DNA of 64,000 nucleotides from contig NZ_JAPIVG010000001.1 in the NCBI RefSeq assembly GCF_026240095.1, positions 806,001 through 870,000 on the forward strand, read 5' to 3'. This DNA comes from Pedobacter sandarakinus (GTDB taxonomy: Bacteria; Bacteroidota; Bacteroidia; Sphingobacteriales; Sphingobacteriaceae). A program made the position numbers and the translations under genes. A model generated the notes under the pieces. The model ran no database searches. It worked only from the letters and a program-made list of their open reading frames with translations, and was not told the DNA's origin. How positions within the stretch are numbered: the first letter of the stretch is position 1; the number at the start of each line of letters is the position of its first letter. This document shows, in pieces, positions 8,287-18,626 of this stretch.

Positions 8287-11200
8287 TTAAGCTAAGGGGA
8301 ACGTTAAATAAAACGTAGTACCTAAACCTGTTACCGAGGTAAAGCTTATGGTTCCACCTGCATTTTCTGTGGCTTGCTTTACAAAAGCCAATCCCAAACC
8401 AGTGCCCGATGTTTTTGTAGTGAAATTCGGCACGAATATCCTGTCGTGAAGTACGGCTGGGATACCTTTGCCATTATCCTTAATTTCTATATATGCATTT
8501 TCGCTGTCGTTGTAGAAAACAACATTGATACAGCAATGATTATTGTCCTCTATTGCCTCAATAGCATTTTTGAAAAGGTTATTAAACGTTCTGAGTAATT
8601 GGTCATGATCTGCAAGTATGCTAATTTCGCGATCGGTTTTATTTAAGATGTTAATCTCTACATCATCAGTATTTTTATATACCTCTCTTGCCCGCTCTAA
8701 TAACGGAAGCACATTTAACTTCGTAAGATCAGTATCTGGCATTTTAGCAAAATTAGAAAACTCAGATGCTATTTTAGATAGGCTATCAATTTGCTCAATA
8801 AATGATTTGCTGAATTTATTGAATTTGATTTCGAAGTTCGGGTCGCCTTCTTTCCAAGACTTTTCTAACAATTGAACGCCAAGTTTTAGTGGCGTAAGGG
8901 GATTCTTAATTTCATGGGCAACTTGCTTAGCCATTTCCCTCCAGGCACTTTCACGTTCAGATCTTGCCAGTTTAACCGCACTATCTTCCAATGCAGCAAT
9001 CATACTATTGTATTCCTTAATCAACGACCCAATTTCATCGTGCCTGCGCCATACAATGGGTTCATTACGCTGGCCAATTCTTGTCCGGCTAATGCTTTCC
9101 TGGATAAAGGTTAACGGACTGGTGATTTGATTGGCTAAGAACACGGCTAAAACACCAACCGCCACAAAAACTAAAGCATAGATATTAATAAGGTTACTAA
9201 CAAATAGTGCAATCTTATCAGAATATTCTTCCTCATTAGAATAGTTTGGTAAACCAATGTAGGCTATGGTTCGGTTTTGTGCGTTACGTATGGGTGCATA
9301 AGCTGCCGCATAGGTTAAATTGCCCACTTTTTCTTCGGGATTAATAAATTCCGATCTTTTCAACTGGCTTAAGTATACATAAGCAAGAGGACCCATTTTC
9401 CGCCCCAATACCTTATAGTTATATAATTTAGGATAAGTTGTCATAATTAAATTACCCTGGGTATCATACAAGTTTAAGTCTGCATTATTGATATCGGCGA
9501 AATTGTTAAAATCTGCTATGCCACTTTCATCATCTTTAATTCCCTTATTAAAAAGCTGTTTTTCAAAGTTCTGTTGAACTTTCCTGATTTTATCTTTAAT
9601 CAGGTTATTTTGCTGCCCCCGATATTCGTTATTCATATAGTAATAAGTAACCCAACCTACAATAACCAAAGTTGCAACTACAGAAAGCACTATAGATAGC
9701 TGTATGCGGGTCTTGTATAAGATTTTGTTGGCATTAATCATTAATGAGCGATTGATGCTGAACCAACCTACCCTTTCATCATCAAGATTCTTTATCAACC
9801 AAACCAAGCCATAAAGCACCAAGGAGAAGAAAATAAACACTAGAAAGAAGAAAGATAGTGCTGCCAGCCGTTCTACATAATTTACCTTTTCTTTACTGAT
9901 GATAACCATTTTACTATCTGAAGGCTTATACACCAAATGACTATAGTGCAGTACGTCATCACTTTCAGTGATAAACTCATCTTTTTTACCTTTAAAATTA
10001 CGTCCATCCAAAGGATAAGTATAATTTCCAGATTGGTTTATCAGTCGATTATTATTATAAAGTGCAATGGAGTATCCCCTAAAATCTTCGTCGTTGATTA
10101 GTTTTTGATCACCGAGTAAATCGGGCAAACGGTTATTGTAGTTATAGGGCTTAGAGCGCAACTCTATAACCAGGGTGCCCAGTACGTTACCATTATCTAT
10201 AATTGATATAATTCCAAAATAATCTTGGTAGCCAAAAGTATTATTAACCTGATAAAAATAATTTGCTCCATTAATCTTTACTGAACCAGACTCTACCAGT
10301 TGTTTGTATTTACTAAAAGGTTGGCCATTAAGGGCAGAAGCGCCAATACCGTTTTTATCATAAGGATAAATCTGGTAGTCATATTTAGCCAAATAACCAT
10401 CCAAATAATTTTTAATATGATTTTTTAGTGCCGGATAATTCGTTTGGCCATTACGTTCGAAATACTTAATCAGCAATTCATCTGCTATCAATTGCTCCTC
10501 TAAACCGCTAATAGCAATAATTGCGCTTGGATCTTCGGATGATTGGACTTTCCTGGCCAGTGGCTCTCTTAAACTGCGTTCGGTAATATCTTTATACTTG
10601 ATGTACTTGATCGAGGTGTTAAAAGCCAGACAAAAGAAAACAATGGCAAACAATCCTACCGAAAAGCTTTTGTCTACAGTATAAATCTTCCTAATGGCGA
10701 TGAATAACATTAAAGCAAAGACGATGAAGAATGCTGTAAAATCGAAAAAAAGCTTATATACAAACACCGTAGCAAAAACCGAAAGGAAAATTACTAGCCG
10801 TTCTTTATTGGTTACATTAAGCTGTTTAGTTATAGTGGCAGAAATGATTGCAATAAGGTAAATCTGGAACCAAACCAGACATAGAATTACGATACTGACC
10901 CAGCTGGATCCACTCAATTTCAAAATATTGATAATCTCAAAATTAATTTTCGAGTTGAAGATAAGTCCAAAAAATACTTCATCGCTTAGGTAAGCCATCC
11001 ACCCTGTAAGCAATAATAAAACGATGTGAATAGCGACCCCAATAACCTTGTTTTTCTTTATCCAACTCGGAAACTGATATTGCTCCTTATGGTTGTAAAC
11101 AAACAAGAGAAACCAGGTTAAAGCAAATACATTGAGGAGGAAATCGCCCAGCGAGGGCATAAAAAAACTTTCGGAGTAAATTCGGGGATCGAATAGCGCT

Positions 11201-12015
11201 AGGGGAAAGCGGTGATTGAACCACCCAAAATATAAATCTGAAAAGCGAAATGAGGCAAAAAAGAAGAGTAGAAATAAAGTTCCTAAAACGAGATGTCCTC
11301 TACGGGCAATTAGAGAACTCAGCGAATTGAAGAACATACAGATACTAAGCAGACCGCCAATAAATAACCAGAGTTGCGTTGTAGAATAATAGTTATCTGT
11401 GTACCCGGGTTTAATTTTAAGTCCAAATAAAAATTTATCATCGAGGCTTTTTATTGCATAAACATCTTTATCGGTAAATGATGCCAGGGTTAAAAGGTTA
11501 TTTGATGATAAAAGCGGGTCTAAATCATTCTTGAAATACTGTGTTTCCTTAAAAGGATATTGCGATTGAATAGAAATAAGAAAAACTAAACTAAAATCTC
11601 CCTGTGTACTTTTAATTACCTCATACCAGCCATTGTAGAAAAATAACACGGAGTTGCCTTCTTTTATAGAAGATGGATCAATGTCGGTAACCTTGTAAGT
11701 ACTCCAGAATTTAAGTTGATTTTTCTGAAAGGTAAGCAGGTTAATTCCATTTTTTTTTCGGTAAACCTCCAGATAGTCAATAGCAAGTTTTGGATCGAGG
11801 TGCAAACGTTTGGCATTGTTAACTTCCTGCTTATTGGCAAGGAACTTTGCAACGAGTTTCTCTTTTTGATTAAGGTTTTCCTGTACCTCTCTTGCATCTT
11901 TATCTAGCAATTCACTTTTCGTAGTAAACCTGCTTAACGAAATTGAAGTTACAATAAGGCAGCAGCCCAATATAAACAGTAAGAACCTAATTTTTACGCC
12001 AAAACTCAAAGCCAT
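8287..12015 (-). CDS. Very large NtrY-like membrane sensor histidine kinase
   Basis: About 1242 aa, far longer than a typical sensor kinase. The first ~500 residues hold a membrane segment at the N-terminus, an extracytoplasmic region, and a cluster of about eight further membrane helices. A second large extracytoplasmic sensor part follows, then another membrane helix (INIYALVFVAVGVLAVFLANQ), a HAMP-like segment (QITSPLTFIQESISRTRIGQ), the H-box VAHEIKNPLTPLKLGV near residue 1030, an N-box NLFKNAIEAIEDN and G boxes DNGKGIP and TSGTGLGLAFVKQA. HEIKNPLTP is typical of NtrY/NtrB-type kinases, which usually pair with sigma-54 regulators. The ATG at 12015 is preferred to the TTG before it. No response regulator is adjacent. 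Confidence 0.9.
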   Translation of the reverse strand: MALSFGVKIRFLLFILGCCLIVTSISLSRFTTKSELLDKDAREVQENLNQKEKLVAKFLANKQEVNNAKRLHLDPKLAIDYLEVYRKKNGINLLTFQKNQLKFWSTYKVTDIDPSSIKEGNSVLFFYNGWYEVIKSTQGDFSLVFLISIQSQYPFKETQYFKNDLDPLLSSNNLLTLASFTDKDVYAIKSLDDKFLFGLKIKPGYTDNYYSTTQLWLFIGGLLSICMFFNSLSSLIARRGHLVLGTLFLLFFFASFRFSDLYFGWFNHRFPLALFDPRIYSESFFMPSLGDFLLNVFALTWFLLFVYNHKEQYQFPSWIKKNKVIGVAIHIVLLLLTGWMAYLSDEVFFGLIFNSKINFEIINILKLSGSSWVSIVILCLVWFQIYLIAIISATITKQLNVTNKERLVIFLSVFATVFVYKLFFDFTAFFIVFALMLFIAIRKIYTVDKSFSVGLFAIVFFCLAFNTSIKYIKYKDITERSLREPLARKVQSSEDPSAIIAISGLEEQLIADELLIKYFERNGQTNYPALKNHIKNYLDGYLAKYDYQIYPYDKNGIGASALNGQPFSKYKQLVESGSVKINGANYFYQVNNTFGYQDYFGIISIIDNGNVLGTLVIELRSKPYNYNNRLPDLLGDQKLINDEDFRGYSIALYNNNRLINQSGNYTYPLDGRNFKGKKDEFITESDDVLHYSHLVYKPSDSKMVIISKEKVNYVERLAALSFFFLVFIFFSLVLYGLVWLIKNLDDERVGWFSINRSLMINANKILYKTRIQLSIVLSVVATLVIVGWVTYYYMNNEYRGQQNNLIKDKIRKVQQNFEKQLFNKGIKDDESGIADFNNFADINNADLNLYDTQGNLIMTTYPKLYNYKVLGRKMGPLAYVYLSQLKRSEFINPEEKVGNLTYAAAYAPIRNAQNRTIAYIGLPNYSNEEEYSDKIALFVSNLINIYALVFVAVGVLAVFLANQITSPLTFIQESISRTRIGQRNEPIVWRRHDEIGSLIKEYNSMIAALEDSAVKLARSERESAWREMAKQVAHEIKNPLTPLKLGVQLLEKSWKEGDPNFEIKFNKFSKSFIEQIDSLSKIASEFSNFAKMPDTDLTKLNVLPLLERAREVYKNTDDVEINILNKTDREISILADHDQLLRTFNNLFKNAIEAIEDNNHCCINVVFYNDSENAYIEIKDNGKGIPAVLHDRIFVPNFTTKTSGTGLGLAFVKQATENAGGTISFTSVTGLGTTFYLTFPLA

Positions 12016-12040
12016 CAATTTTGATAAAGATATTAATTAC

Positions 12041-12082
12041 AGACAAAAACAGCGCCACAAACAGTAGGTTTATGGCGCTGCG
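12041..12082 (-). terminator. Terminator after fabD, before the large kinase gene
   Basis: Perfect 8-bp arms CAGCGCCA (12050-12057) and TGGCGCTG (12073-12080) with a 15-nt loop. Read on the minus strand it is followed by five T residues (plus-strand AAAAA at 12045-12049). It lies between the fabD stop and the kinase start, so the two genes are likely separate transcripts. Confidence 0.75.
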
Positions 12083-12104
12083 CAGTATTTATATGGTAAC
12101 GAAC

Positions 12105-12986
12105 TTACGCTACGGAGGCACTGCTGGTTTGCACCGTTCTATTTACCTTTTTAACCAAACCCTGAAGCACACTTCCTGGCCCAACTTCAACGAAATCCAG
12201 GGCACCATCTGTAAGCATATTTTCTACAGTTTGAGTCCACCGTACAGCTCCGGTAAGTTGTTTTATTAAATTCTCTTTAATTTGGGTTGGATCTGTGTAA
12301 GGTTTTGCATCGATATTCTGATAAACTGGGCAGATGGGTGTAGCAATGTTTGTTGCTTCTATAGCAGCCTGAAGCTCAATTTTAGCTGGTTCCATTAGTG
12401 GCGAGTGGAAAGCACCACCAACATTCAATTTCAATGCCCTTTTAGCTCCTGCTTCAGTAAGTTTTGCACATGCTAAATCGATGCCTGCTATGCTTCCGGA
12501 AATAACCAACTGGCCTGGGCAATTGTAATTTGCCGGTACAACTACCTCATCAACTTCAGCACAAATTTTTTCAACTACTGCATCGTCCAAGCCCAAAATT
12601 GCTGCCATGGTAGATGGTTGTGCTTCGCAGGCTTTCTGCATAGCATTAGCCCTGGCAATTACCAGTTTAAAACCATCTTCGAATGATAATGCATTTGCCG
12701 CTACCAATGCTGAAAACTCACCTAAGGAGTGTCCAGCGACCATATCTGGTTGAAAATCATCTCCTAGAACCTTGGCCAAAATCACCGAGTGTAAGAAAAT
12801 TGCCGGTTGGGTTACGTTGGTCTGTTTAAGTCCTTCGTCAGTTCCGCCGAACATAATATCGCTAATGCGGAAGCCAATAATCTCGTTTGCTTTTTCGAAT
12901 AACGCGGCTGCTTGCGGATGTTCGTATAAATCTTTACCCATGCCCACAAATTGTGCGCCCTGACCTGGAAAAATGTATGCTTTCAT
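12105..12986 (-). CDS. fabD: Malonyl-CoA:ACP transacylase
   Basis: FabD loads malonyl groups from CoA onto acyl carrier protein for fatty acid elongation in the cytoplasm. The 293-aa length fits the family. Visible motifs are the N-terminal YIFPGQGAQFVGMG oxyanion loop, the nucleophile elbow GHSLGEFSAL with Ser87, and GGAFHSPLM containing the catalytic His. Ends with VEVGPGSVLQGLVKK, also typical. Its start lies 55 bases from the end of folE on the same strand, without an obvious terminator, so co-transcription with queD-folE is possible. Confidence 0.97.
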   Translation of the reverse strand: MKAYIFPGQGAQFVGMGKDLYEHPQAAALFEKANEIIGFRISDIMFGGTDEGLKQTNVTQPAIFLHSVILAKVLGDDFQPDMVAGHSLGEFSALVAANALSFEDGFKLVIARANAMQKACEAQPSTMAAILGLDDAVVEKICAEVDEVVVPANYNCPGQLVISGSIAGIDLACAKLTEAGAKRALKLNVGGAFHSPLMEPAKIELQAAIEATNIATPICPVYQNIDAKPYTDPTQIKENLIKQLTGAVRWTQTVENMLTDGALDFVEVGPGSVLQGLVKKVNRTVQTSSASVA

Positions 12987-13040
12987 ATTAATTAATCTCC
13001 AATTAAGAAGAGTATTTTTAGTAAATAATTTATAATTTGA

Positions 13041-13676
13041 TTAATCTAGGCTAGCCGTAATTAACCTTAAAAACTCTGCCCTTGTTTTATCATTACTTAA
13101 AAAAGTACCGGTAAAAGCCGAAGTAGTAGTTACCGAATTCTGCTTCTGAACGCCACGCATCGCCATACACAAGTGTTTACATTCCATTACCACGGCGACA
13201 CCCATAGGATTTAGGGTATTTTGTATACAATCTCTAATTTCGTTTGTTAAACGTTCCTGTACTTGCAAACGACGAGCAAAAGCATCTACCACACGCGGTA
13301 TTTTACTTAAACCAACAATATGCCCGTTAGGAATGTATGCAATATGTGCCTTACCAAAAAATGGCAGCATGTGGTGTTCGCACATCGAATATACCTCAAT
13401 ATCTTTCACCACAACCATTTGGCTATACTCTTCCTCGAACATGGCCGACTTCAAAATCTCATTTGGTTTTAAATCATATCCATGGGTAAGATACTGCAAT
13501 GCCTTTGCCACACGTTCCGGGGTTTTCAAAAGCCCTTCGCGTTCTGGGTCTTCACCCAACTTACTCAAGATATCTTTATAGTGGGTTGCTACAGCTTCAA
13601 TTTTATCGTCGTTGTAGCGATCTATTTTTACATAACCACCTATAGATTCTTGCTTTAGTACATCTTTACTACTCAT
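13041..13676 (-). CDS. folE: GTP cyclohydrolase I
   Basis: Converts GTP to 7,8-dihydroneopterin triphosphate, the shared first step to folate and queuosine. 211 aa from the ATG at 13676 (MSSKDVLKQ). A longer reading frame exists upstream but would overlap the end of queD, so I reject it; the chosen start sits 10 bases after the queD stop. Zinc and active-site motifs are clear: [42 protein letters not shown], and the late [12 protein letters not shown], which supplies the second Cys ligand. Operon with queD is consistent with queuosine precursor synthesis. Confidence 0.96.
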   Translation of the reverse strand: MSSKDVLKQESIGGYVKIDRYNDDKIEAVATHYKDILSKLGEDPEREGLLKTPERVAKALQYLTHGYDLKPNEILKSAMFEEEYSQMVVVKDIEVYSMCEHHMLPFFGKAHIAYIPNGHIVGLSKIPRVVDAFARRLQVQERLTNEIRDCIQNTLNPMGVAVVMECKHLCMAMRGVQKQNSVTTTSAFTGTFLSNDKTRAEFLRLITASLD

Positions 13677-13686
13677 AAGTGGAATT

Positions 13687-14097
13687 TTAGCCAAAATATT
13701 CAACAAAGTTATTTTCCGTTTCGTAAAGCTTAACGCTATGCAAAACGGCGCCGCTTTCGGCAATTGGCGCAAACAGCTGATTCCAGATTTCTATTGCCAA
13801 ATTTTCGGTAGATGCCAGCTTACCATTCATAAAATCTACGTCGATGTTCAAGTTTTTATGGTCAACCTTATCAACAACATAAGTGTTCATTACATCCTTA
13901 AGCCATTTTAGATCTACAAGAAAACCTGTTTCCGGGTCAACTTCGCCCTTTACGGTAACGTACAACCAGTAATTGTGCCCATGCCAATTCGGGTTGGCAC
14001 ATTTACCATAAACTTCGCTATTCTTCTCATCATCCCAATCTGGTCTGGCTAATTTATGTGCAGCATTAAACGATGCCTTTCTTGTTATATAAATCAT
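13687..14097 (-). CDS. queD: 6-carboxytetrahydropterin synthase (QueD/PTPS family)
   Basis: 136 aa, typical family length. The first zinc His appears in FNAAHKL, and the other two in [11 protein letters not shown], preceded by the Cys in [10 protein letters not shown] that marks the catalytic cysteine. The C-terminal [14 protein letters not shown] is also characteristic. The enzyme acts on dihydroneopterin triphosphate produced by FolE, encoded 10 bases downstream, to give the 6-carboxy-tetrahydropterin used for queuosine. A 6-pyruvoyl-tetrahydropterin synthase activity is the alternative within this family. On the minus strand a TATATTTG sequence (14122-14115) about 20 bases upstream matches the Bacteroidota -7 element. 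Confidence 0.9.
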   Translation of the reverse strand: MIYITRKASFNAAHKLARPDWDDEKNSEVYGKCANPNWHGHNYWLYVTVKGEVDPETGFLVDLKWLKDVMNTYVVDKVDHKNLNIDVDFMNGKLASTENLAIEIWNQLFAPIAESGAVLHSVKLYETENNFVEYFG

Positions 14098-14198
14098 TAT
14101 TATAAAATAAATGGCAAATATACTGATAATGCTTAAAGCCTAAAGACCAAAGCTTAAAGAAAGCCATTTTAATCAAAACAATCTGTTAAATTTACTTT

Positions 14199-14822
14199 AT
14201 GAAAACTTTAATTGTTGCTGCTACCAAGGCTGAACTCGCCTATTTTTATCAGCATTATCATCTTGCTGAAGATGATTTTATAGTAGATAAAAACTTCGAC
14301 GTGGTAATTTCTGGCGTTGGTATGGTAGCAACAGCTTATGCTTTAGGTAAACATCTTTCGGGTAAATATCATTTGGTAATTAACGTAGGTATTGGCGGCA
14401 CCTTTGATAAATCAATTGCGCTCGGCACACTTCTAAACATTACGCAAGATACCTTTGCAGAATTAGGCGCACAGAATGGAGATACTTTTTTAAGTATTGC
14501 AGAACTGGGTTTTGGAGAAGAGGTGTACCATAGCAACAACTCAATAGCCATCAACTTACCAACTGCAACAGCCATTACCGTGAATTGCGTAAGTGGTAAG
14601 GAGAGCCATATTAAAGCGCTAATAACACGCCTGAACCCACAGGTAGAGTCTATGGAAGGAGCAGCAGTTTTCTATGCCTGCAAAAAAGAAAATATCCCTT
14701 GCTTGCAAGTTAGAGGAATTTCTAACTACGTAGAGCCTAGAAATAAAGCCAATTGGGAAATTGGTTTAGCTATTAAAAACCTAAACAATTGGCTAATTTC
14801 TTTTATTTCAGAAATGAACTGA
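14199..14822 (+). CDS. mqnB: Futalosine hydrolase
   Basis: 207 aa nucleoside phosphorylase-fold protein. MqnB removes the base from futalosine to give dehypoxanthine futalosine in the alternative menaquinone pathway. Family blocks seen: KTLIVAATKAEL at the start, VINVGIGGTFDKSIALG, and the C-terminal IESMEGAAVFYACKKENIPCLQVRGISNYV with the base- and ribose-binding Glu residues (MEGAA). The gene is followed 40 bases later by mqnD, which fixes the pathway assignment. Start ATG at 14199 leaves 101 bases to divergent queD. Confidence 0.93.
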   Translation: MKTLIVAATKAELAYFYQHYHLAEDDFIVDKNFDVVISGVGMVATAYALGKHLSGKYHLVINVGIGGTFDKSIALGTLLNITQDTFAELGAQNGDTFLSIAELGFGEEVYHSNNSIAINLPTATAITVNCVSGKESHIKALITRLNPQVESMEGAAVFYACKKENIPCLQVRGISNYVEPRNKANWEIGLAIKNLNNWLISFISEMN

Positions 14823-14862
14823 CCATGACCCTTTAGTTGGGCACAAACTCTATTTTTGATTT

Positions 14863-15711
14863 ATGAAACTTACCCTTGGCTTTTCACCTTGCCCTAACGA
14901 TACCTTTATTTTCGATGCCCTCATTCATCAAAAGATTGATACCGAAGGTTTAACTTTCGAAGTGTGTTATGATGATGTGGAAACTTTGAACCAGAAGGCA
15001 TTGAATGGCTTGTTGGATATTACCAAACTCAGCTTTCATGCATTTGCCTACGTAGCCAGTCAGTATGCGTTGCTCGATGCAGGTAGCGCTTTGGGTTTTG
15101 GCGTAGGTCCATTGTTAATTAGCCACAAATTTACTGCTGAAAGTCTTGCTGAAAAATTGCAAACCAACCCCGAAAGTTTGAAGGTAGGCATCCCTGGCAA
15201 ATATACTACGGCTAACTTTTTGCTTGGCATTGCCTACCCAGATTTGCAGCGCAAACAGGAGATGGTTTTCTCTGAAATTGAAGACGCTTTACTGGCAGAT
15301 GAAATTGATTTAGGATTAATTATTCATGAAAACCGGTTTACCTACCAGGATAAGGGATTGAACAAAATTGTGGATTTAGGTGATTATTGGGAAAAACTAA
15401 CAGGTTGTGCAATTCCTTTAGGTGGAATTGTTGTTAACCGAAACTTGCCGCGAGAGGTTCAATTAAAGGTTAACCGACTCGTACAGCAATCTGTAGAATT
15501 TGCTTTTGCGCATCCAAAATCGGCAGTTGGATTCATTCGGGAGCATGCGCAAGCCATGGATGAAGCCGTAATGTATAAACACATCGAACTTTATGTAAAC
15601 AAATATAGTATCAATCTAGGCATTGAAGGGCGCAAAGCAATTGATACGCTATTTAACATGGCACAAAAACGAGGCATTATTCCGGCTATAAAACAACAAT
15701 TGTACTTATAA
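14863..15711 (+). CDS. mqnD: 1,4-dihydroxy-6-naphthoate synthase
   Basis: 282 aa periplasmic-binding-like fold enzyme that cleaves cyclic dehypoxanthinyl futalosine to 1,4-dihydroxy-6-naphthoate in menaquinone synthesis. The opening LGFSPCPNDTFIFDALIH is diagnostic. Other conserved blocks are DVETLNQKAL, ALLDAGSALGFGVGPLL, GKYTTANFLL and the catalytic-His segment LGLIIHENRFTYQ. Operon with mqnB; mqnA and mqnC are not in the window. Convergent with the response regulator gene that ends at 15778. Confidence 0.96.
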   Translation: MKLTLGFSPCPNDTFIFDALIHQKIDTEGLTFEVCYDDVETLNQKALNGLLDITKLSFHAFAYVASQYALLDAGSALGFGVGPLLISHKFTAESLAEKLQTNPESLKVGIPGKYTTANFLLGIAYPDLQRKQEMVFSEIEDALLADEIDLGLIIHENRFTYQDKGLNKIVDLGDYWEKLTGCAIPLGGIVVNRNLPREVQLKVNRLVQQSVEFAFAHPKSAVGFIREHAQAMDEAVMYKHIELYVNKYSINLGIEGRKAIDTLFNMAQKRGIIPAIKQQLYL

Positions 15712-15777
15712 CAGAAGTAGCATCAATTTTGGCACAGCATAAAACCAATAAGAACTGGGTATGATGTGCATTGGGTT

Positions 15778-16473
15778 CTAGCCTACCAAAAGCTTGTAGC
15801 CTTTGCCATGTACATTTATAATTTCTACGTTTGAATCACCTTTTAAATATTTACGAAGCTTGCTTAGAAAAACGTCCATGCTTCGTCCATTAAAATAGTT
15901 ATCATCGTGCCAGATACTTAATAAAGCTTCTTCTCTGGTTAAAACAGTATTCTTCTTAAGGCATAGTAATCGCAATAGTTCGGCTTCTTTAGTCGATAAC
16001 TTCTGATGTTGTGCTTTATGGGTGATGATTTGAGTAGTATAGTCAAAGTGATATTCTCCAATCGCAAATTGGGTCTTCACCACTTCATCTGCGCCATCAG
16101 CTTTGCTGGTAATGCGTTTAAACATAGCGTTTATCCGCAGCAGCAATTCCTCAATTCTAAAGGGCTTGGTAATATAATCGTCTCCACCTAAATCGTATGC
16201 TGCAGCTTTATCTTCTAGCATGGTTTTAGCCGTTGCAAAAATAATCGGCACTTGTGAATTTACCTTTCTAATGTCTTTTCCGAGGGTAAAACCATCTTTC
16301 TTCGGCATCATTACATCTAGAATACAAAGGTCGAAAGTTTGCTTGTTAAATGCCTTAAGGCCTTCTTCGCCATCCGTACACAAAACCACTTCAAATTTGC
16401 CTTTGAGTTGCAAATAATCTTGTAGCAGTAATCCTAAATTAGGATCATCTTCAACCAGGAGTATTTTTTTCAT
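15778..16473 (-). CDS. OmpR-family response regulator
   Basis: 231 aa starting MKKILLVEDDPNLG at the ATG 16471-16473; an in-frame start nine codons earlier is possible but less likely. The receiver domain shows the acidic pair EDD, phosphoacceptor Asp in LCILDVMMPKKDG, the Thr of IIFATAKT and the Lys of DYITKPFR. A winged-helix output domain follows (LSTKEAELLRLLCLKKNTVLTREE to SMDVFLSKLRKYLKGD). Downstream of the kinase gene at 16649-18481 on the same strand, which is its likely partner (Bacteroidota RprXY-like arrangement). Confidence 0.95.
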   Translation of the reverse strand: MKKILLVEDDPNLGLLLQDYLQLKGKFEVVLCTDGEEGLKAFNKQTFDLCILDVMMPKKDGFTLGKDIRKVNSQVPIIFATAKTMLEDKAAAYDLGGDDYITKPFRIEELLLRINAMFKRITSKADGADEVVKTQFAIGEYHFDYTTQIITHKAQHQKLSTKEAELLRLLCLKKNTVLTREEALLSIWHDDNYFNGRSMDVFLSKLRKYLKGDSNVEIINVHGKGYKLLVG

Positions 16474-16648
16474 TTCTTTGATTTTATTTACATGTATCAC
16501 GTCTAGTACACACGATGTTAGATACTGAAACTGTATAACGGTTTAATTTAACTCTTATAAAACACTTATCGCTCATGCACATTGGAGGCTATGCTAACCA
16601 GAATCCAACCACAGGGCTTAACAAGGCGCTCCTTTGGATGATTAGCAG

Positions 16649-18481
16649 TTATAAAGGTAGCGTTATTTCAAAGGTTGTTCCCTTATCTTTTTCGCTACTT
16701 ACCCTAATCGTTCCGTTTAATTTTTTAATGATATCTTGTACGTAATTTAAGCCCAAACCAAAGCCTTTCACATCATGCAGGTTTCCTGTTGGCACACGGT
16801 AAAACTGATCAAAAATCCGACGGGATTGATCTCTGGTCATCCCGATCCCTTTGTCGGCTATCTGGATAATTAAATTTCCATTGGTATTTTTAGTAGAGAT
16901 GGTAATTTCAGGCGTATCGGTACTATATTTATTGGCGTTATCTATCAGGTTATAAAGCACATTAGATAGATGCAACTCATCACCAAAAATGGTGGCATTT
17001 TCCGCATCGGTGTTTAGGTGAATTATTGCATTTTTCTTTTGTAGCTGTAGTTCCATACTGTCAAGTACGATGATGATCAAATCGTTCATATCAACTTCAG
17101 TATTTTCCAATTTCAACTCGCCTTTTTCTAGCCTGGCAATGCTGAGCACCCTTTCGATGTGACTACCTAAACGCACATTTTCATCATAAATAATATTAGC
17201 GAGCCGACTTAATCGTTTTCTATCTTCTACCACCTCCGGATCTTTTAGCGCCTCGCTGGCAATCATAATGGTGGCAACCGGTGTCTTAAACTCGTGCGTC
17301 ATGTTATTGATGAAATCGGTTTTCATCTCAGACACTTTCTTCTGCTTTAGGATGGCATAGAGCGTATAAGAAAAAATAAAAACCAATACCAACAATAAAC
17401 CAACGGATGAGGCGAGTGTGGCACTTAAGTTGGAAACAATTGCCGAGTTTTTATTAGGAAAGCTTACAATCAACGTTCCGGGATCGCGAAACAAATCATT
17501 ACCGAATAGCGGAATTTTGTATGTGTTCTCTGGTAGAAATTCCTTTTTTAAATGCGTAGCTTCCATATAGAGTACCGAATCTTTTCTTGCTAAAGAGATT
17601 TTGTACGATGGTTTTTGAGTGATGTTATGGGTAAGCAATTCTTCTTTCAGCAAACTGCCCAACTGATTAAAATTGATCCGCTTGTAAATTGGAACATTTC
17701 GTTCTTGTAGCTCCTTAGAAACATCTTCAACCAAACTTAAACGGGTATAAGAAAAAGTATCTTTTCCGAGTGCAGCAATTTTAAGCTCCAGCTTTTTCTT
17801 TGCAATGGCATCCTCACGTTTAAACTGTTTCTCTAAGTCGTCTGAGATCTTTGGTAACGCTACCAATAACGGATTTCCCGTAAGCGGATCGGCCACCAAA
17901 TAGCGAATAGTATCGGGGAGATTCTGTGGCGTTCTAAAATTGAAGGTTTTTGCACCTGGCGATACCAACTTGGTACGCATGCTGTAGCCTTTCAAATTTA
18001 GGCTGTTAAAATCGACCAGTGCATCCATCTCTACATCCAGGCGTGCACCAGTAATCGATGGTCGCGGAGAAGACAAAGATTTAAATTCGTTTTCTGAAAT
18101 TAGTTTTGGCCCACGGTACGAAACCCGAATGATGCTATCTTGCTGGTTAAGGTAATTTTCAATCTGGTTCTCCCGCTCGGCTTGTTTAAGTTCGGTTTCC
18201 TGTGCAAACTGTTGTCTTAAATCTTTAATATCGAGTGCCCTTTGCCGGGCATCTTGTAAACTTTTAAGCTTGTTCTCAGCATCTTTTCTATTGATGTGAT
18301 CGGCCACATTTAAACGCTCCACCTTCTTCACTACATTAGCCAAGGTCTGGTTTACCTGCTCGTCGAAAAGCTGAGATTTTAGATTATAGGCCTCCCTGAT
18401 GTAATACAACTGCATTACAAATACACCAAGCAAAGCTACCGTCATTAAAACGGTTATTAACCAAAAACTTCTTTTCTTCAT
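16649..18481 (-). CDS. Two-component sensor histidine kinase
   Basis: 610 aa. N-terminal membrane helix (FWLITVLMTVALLGVFVMQLYYI), about 330 residues of extracytoplasmic sensor with a coiled-coil start, a second membrane helix (LASSVGLLLVLVFIFSYTLYAIL), then the H-box NNMTHEFKTPVATIMIAS, N-box LSNVLYNLIDNANKYS, and G boxes ADKGIGM and GFGLGLNYVQDI. It resembles RprX-type kinases of Bacteroidota. Located 175 bases upstream of the OmpR-type regulator on the same strand. The ligand is not evident. Confidence 0.95.
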   Translation of the reverse strand: MKKRSFWLITVLMTVALLGVFVMQLYYIREAYNLKSQLFDEQVNQTLANVVKKVERLNVADHINRKDAENKLKSLQDARQRALDIKDLRQQFAQETELKQAERENQIENYLNQQDSIIRVSYRGPKLISENEFKSLSSPRPSITGARLDVEMDALVDFNSLNLKGYSMRTKLVSPGAKTFNFRTPQNLPDTIRYLVADPLTGNPLLVALPKISDDLEKQFKREDAIAKKKLELKIAALGKDTFSYTRLSLVEDVSKELQERNVPIYKRINFNQLGSLLKEELLTHNITQKPSYKISLARKDSVLYMEATHLKKEFLPENTYKIPLFGNDLFRDPGTLIVSFPNKNSAIVSNLSATLASSVGLLLVLVFIFSYTLYAILKQKKVSEMKTDFINNMTHEFKTPVATIMIASEALKDPEVVEDRKRLSRLANIIYDENVRLGSHIERVLSIARLEKGELKLENTEVDMNDLIIIVLDSMELQLQKKNAIIHLNTDAENATIFGDELHLSNVLYNLIDNANKYSTDTPEITISTKNTNGNLIIQIADKGIGMTRDQSRRIFDQFYRVPTGNLHDVKGFGLGLNYVQDIIKKLNGTIRVSSEKDKGTTFEITLPL

Positions 18482-18626
18482 TAAGCAATTATGCTTAGAG
18501 GTTTAATTCATAGATATGGCTTGCGAAAAACCAACTAATATCAAAAATACGGTTTAGCTATTTGTTGTATTGGTTTTTAACAATTTTTAACATGGATTTG
18601 TCAGTTGAAAACTCTGACGAGTAAGC

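Noticed and set aside
12041..12082. Operator or attenuator upstream of the large kinase
   Set aside because: The T tract on the minus strand right after the hairpin and the position after fabD fit a plain terminator better.
13677..13772. Longer N-terminus for folE
   Set aside because: The 32 extra codons overlap the end of queD and do not resemble FolE; the ATG at 13676 follows the queD stop by 10 bases.
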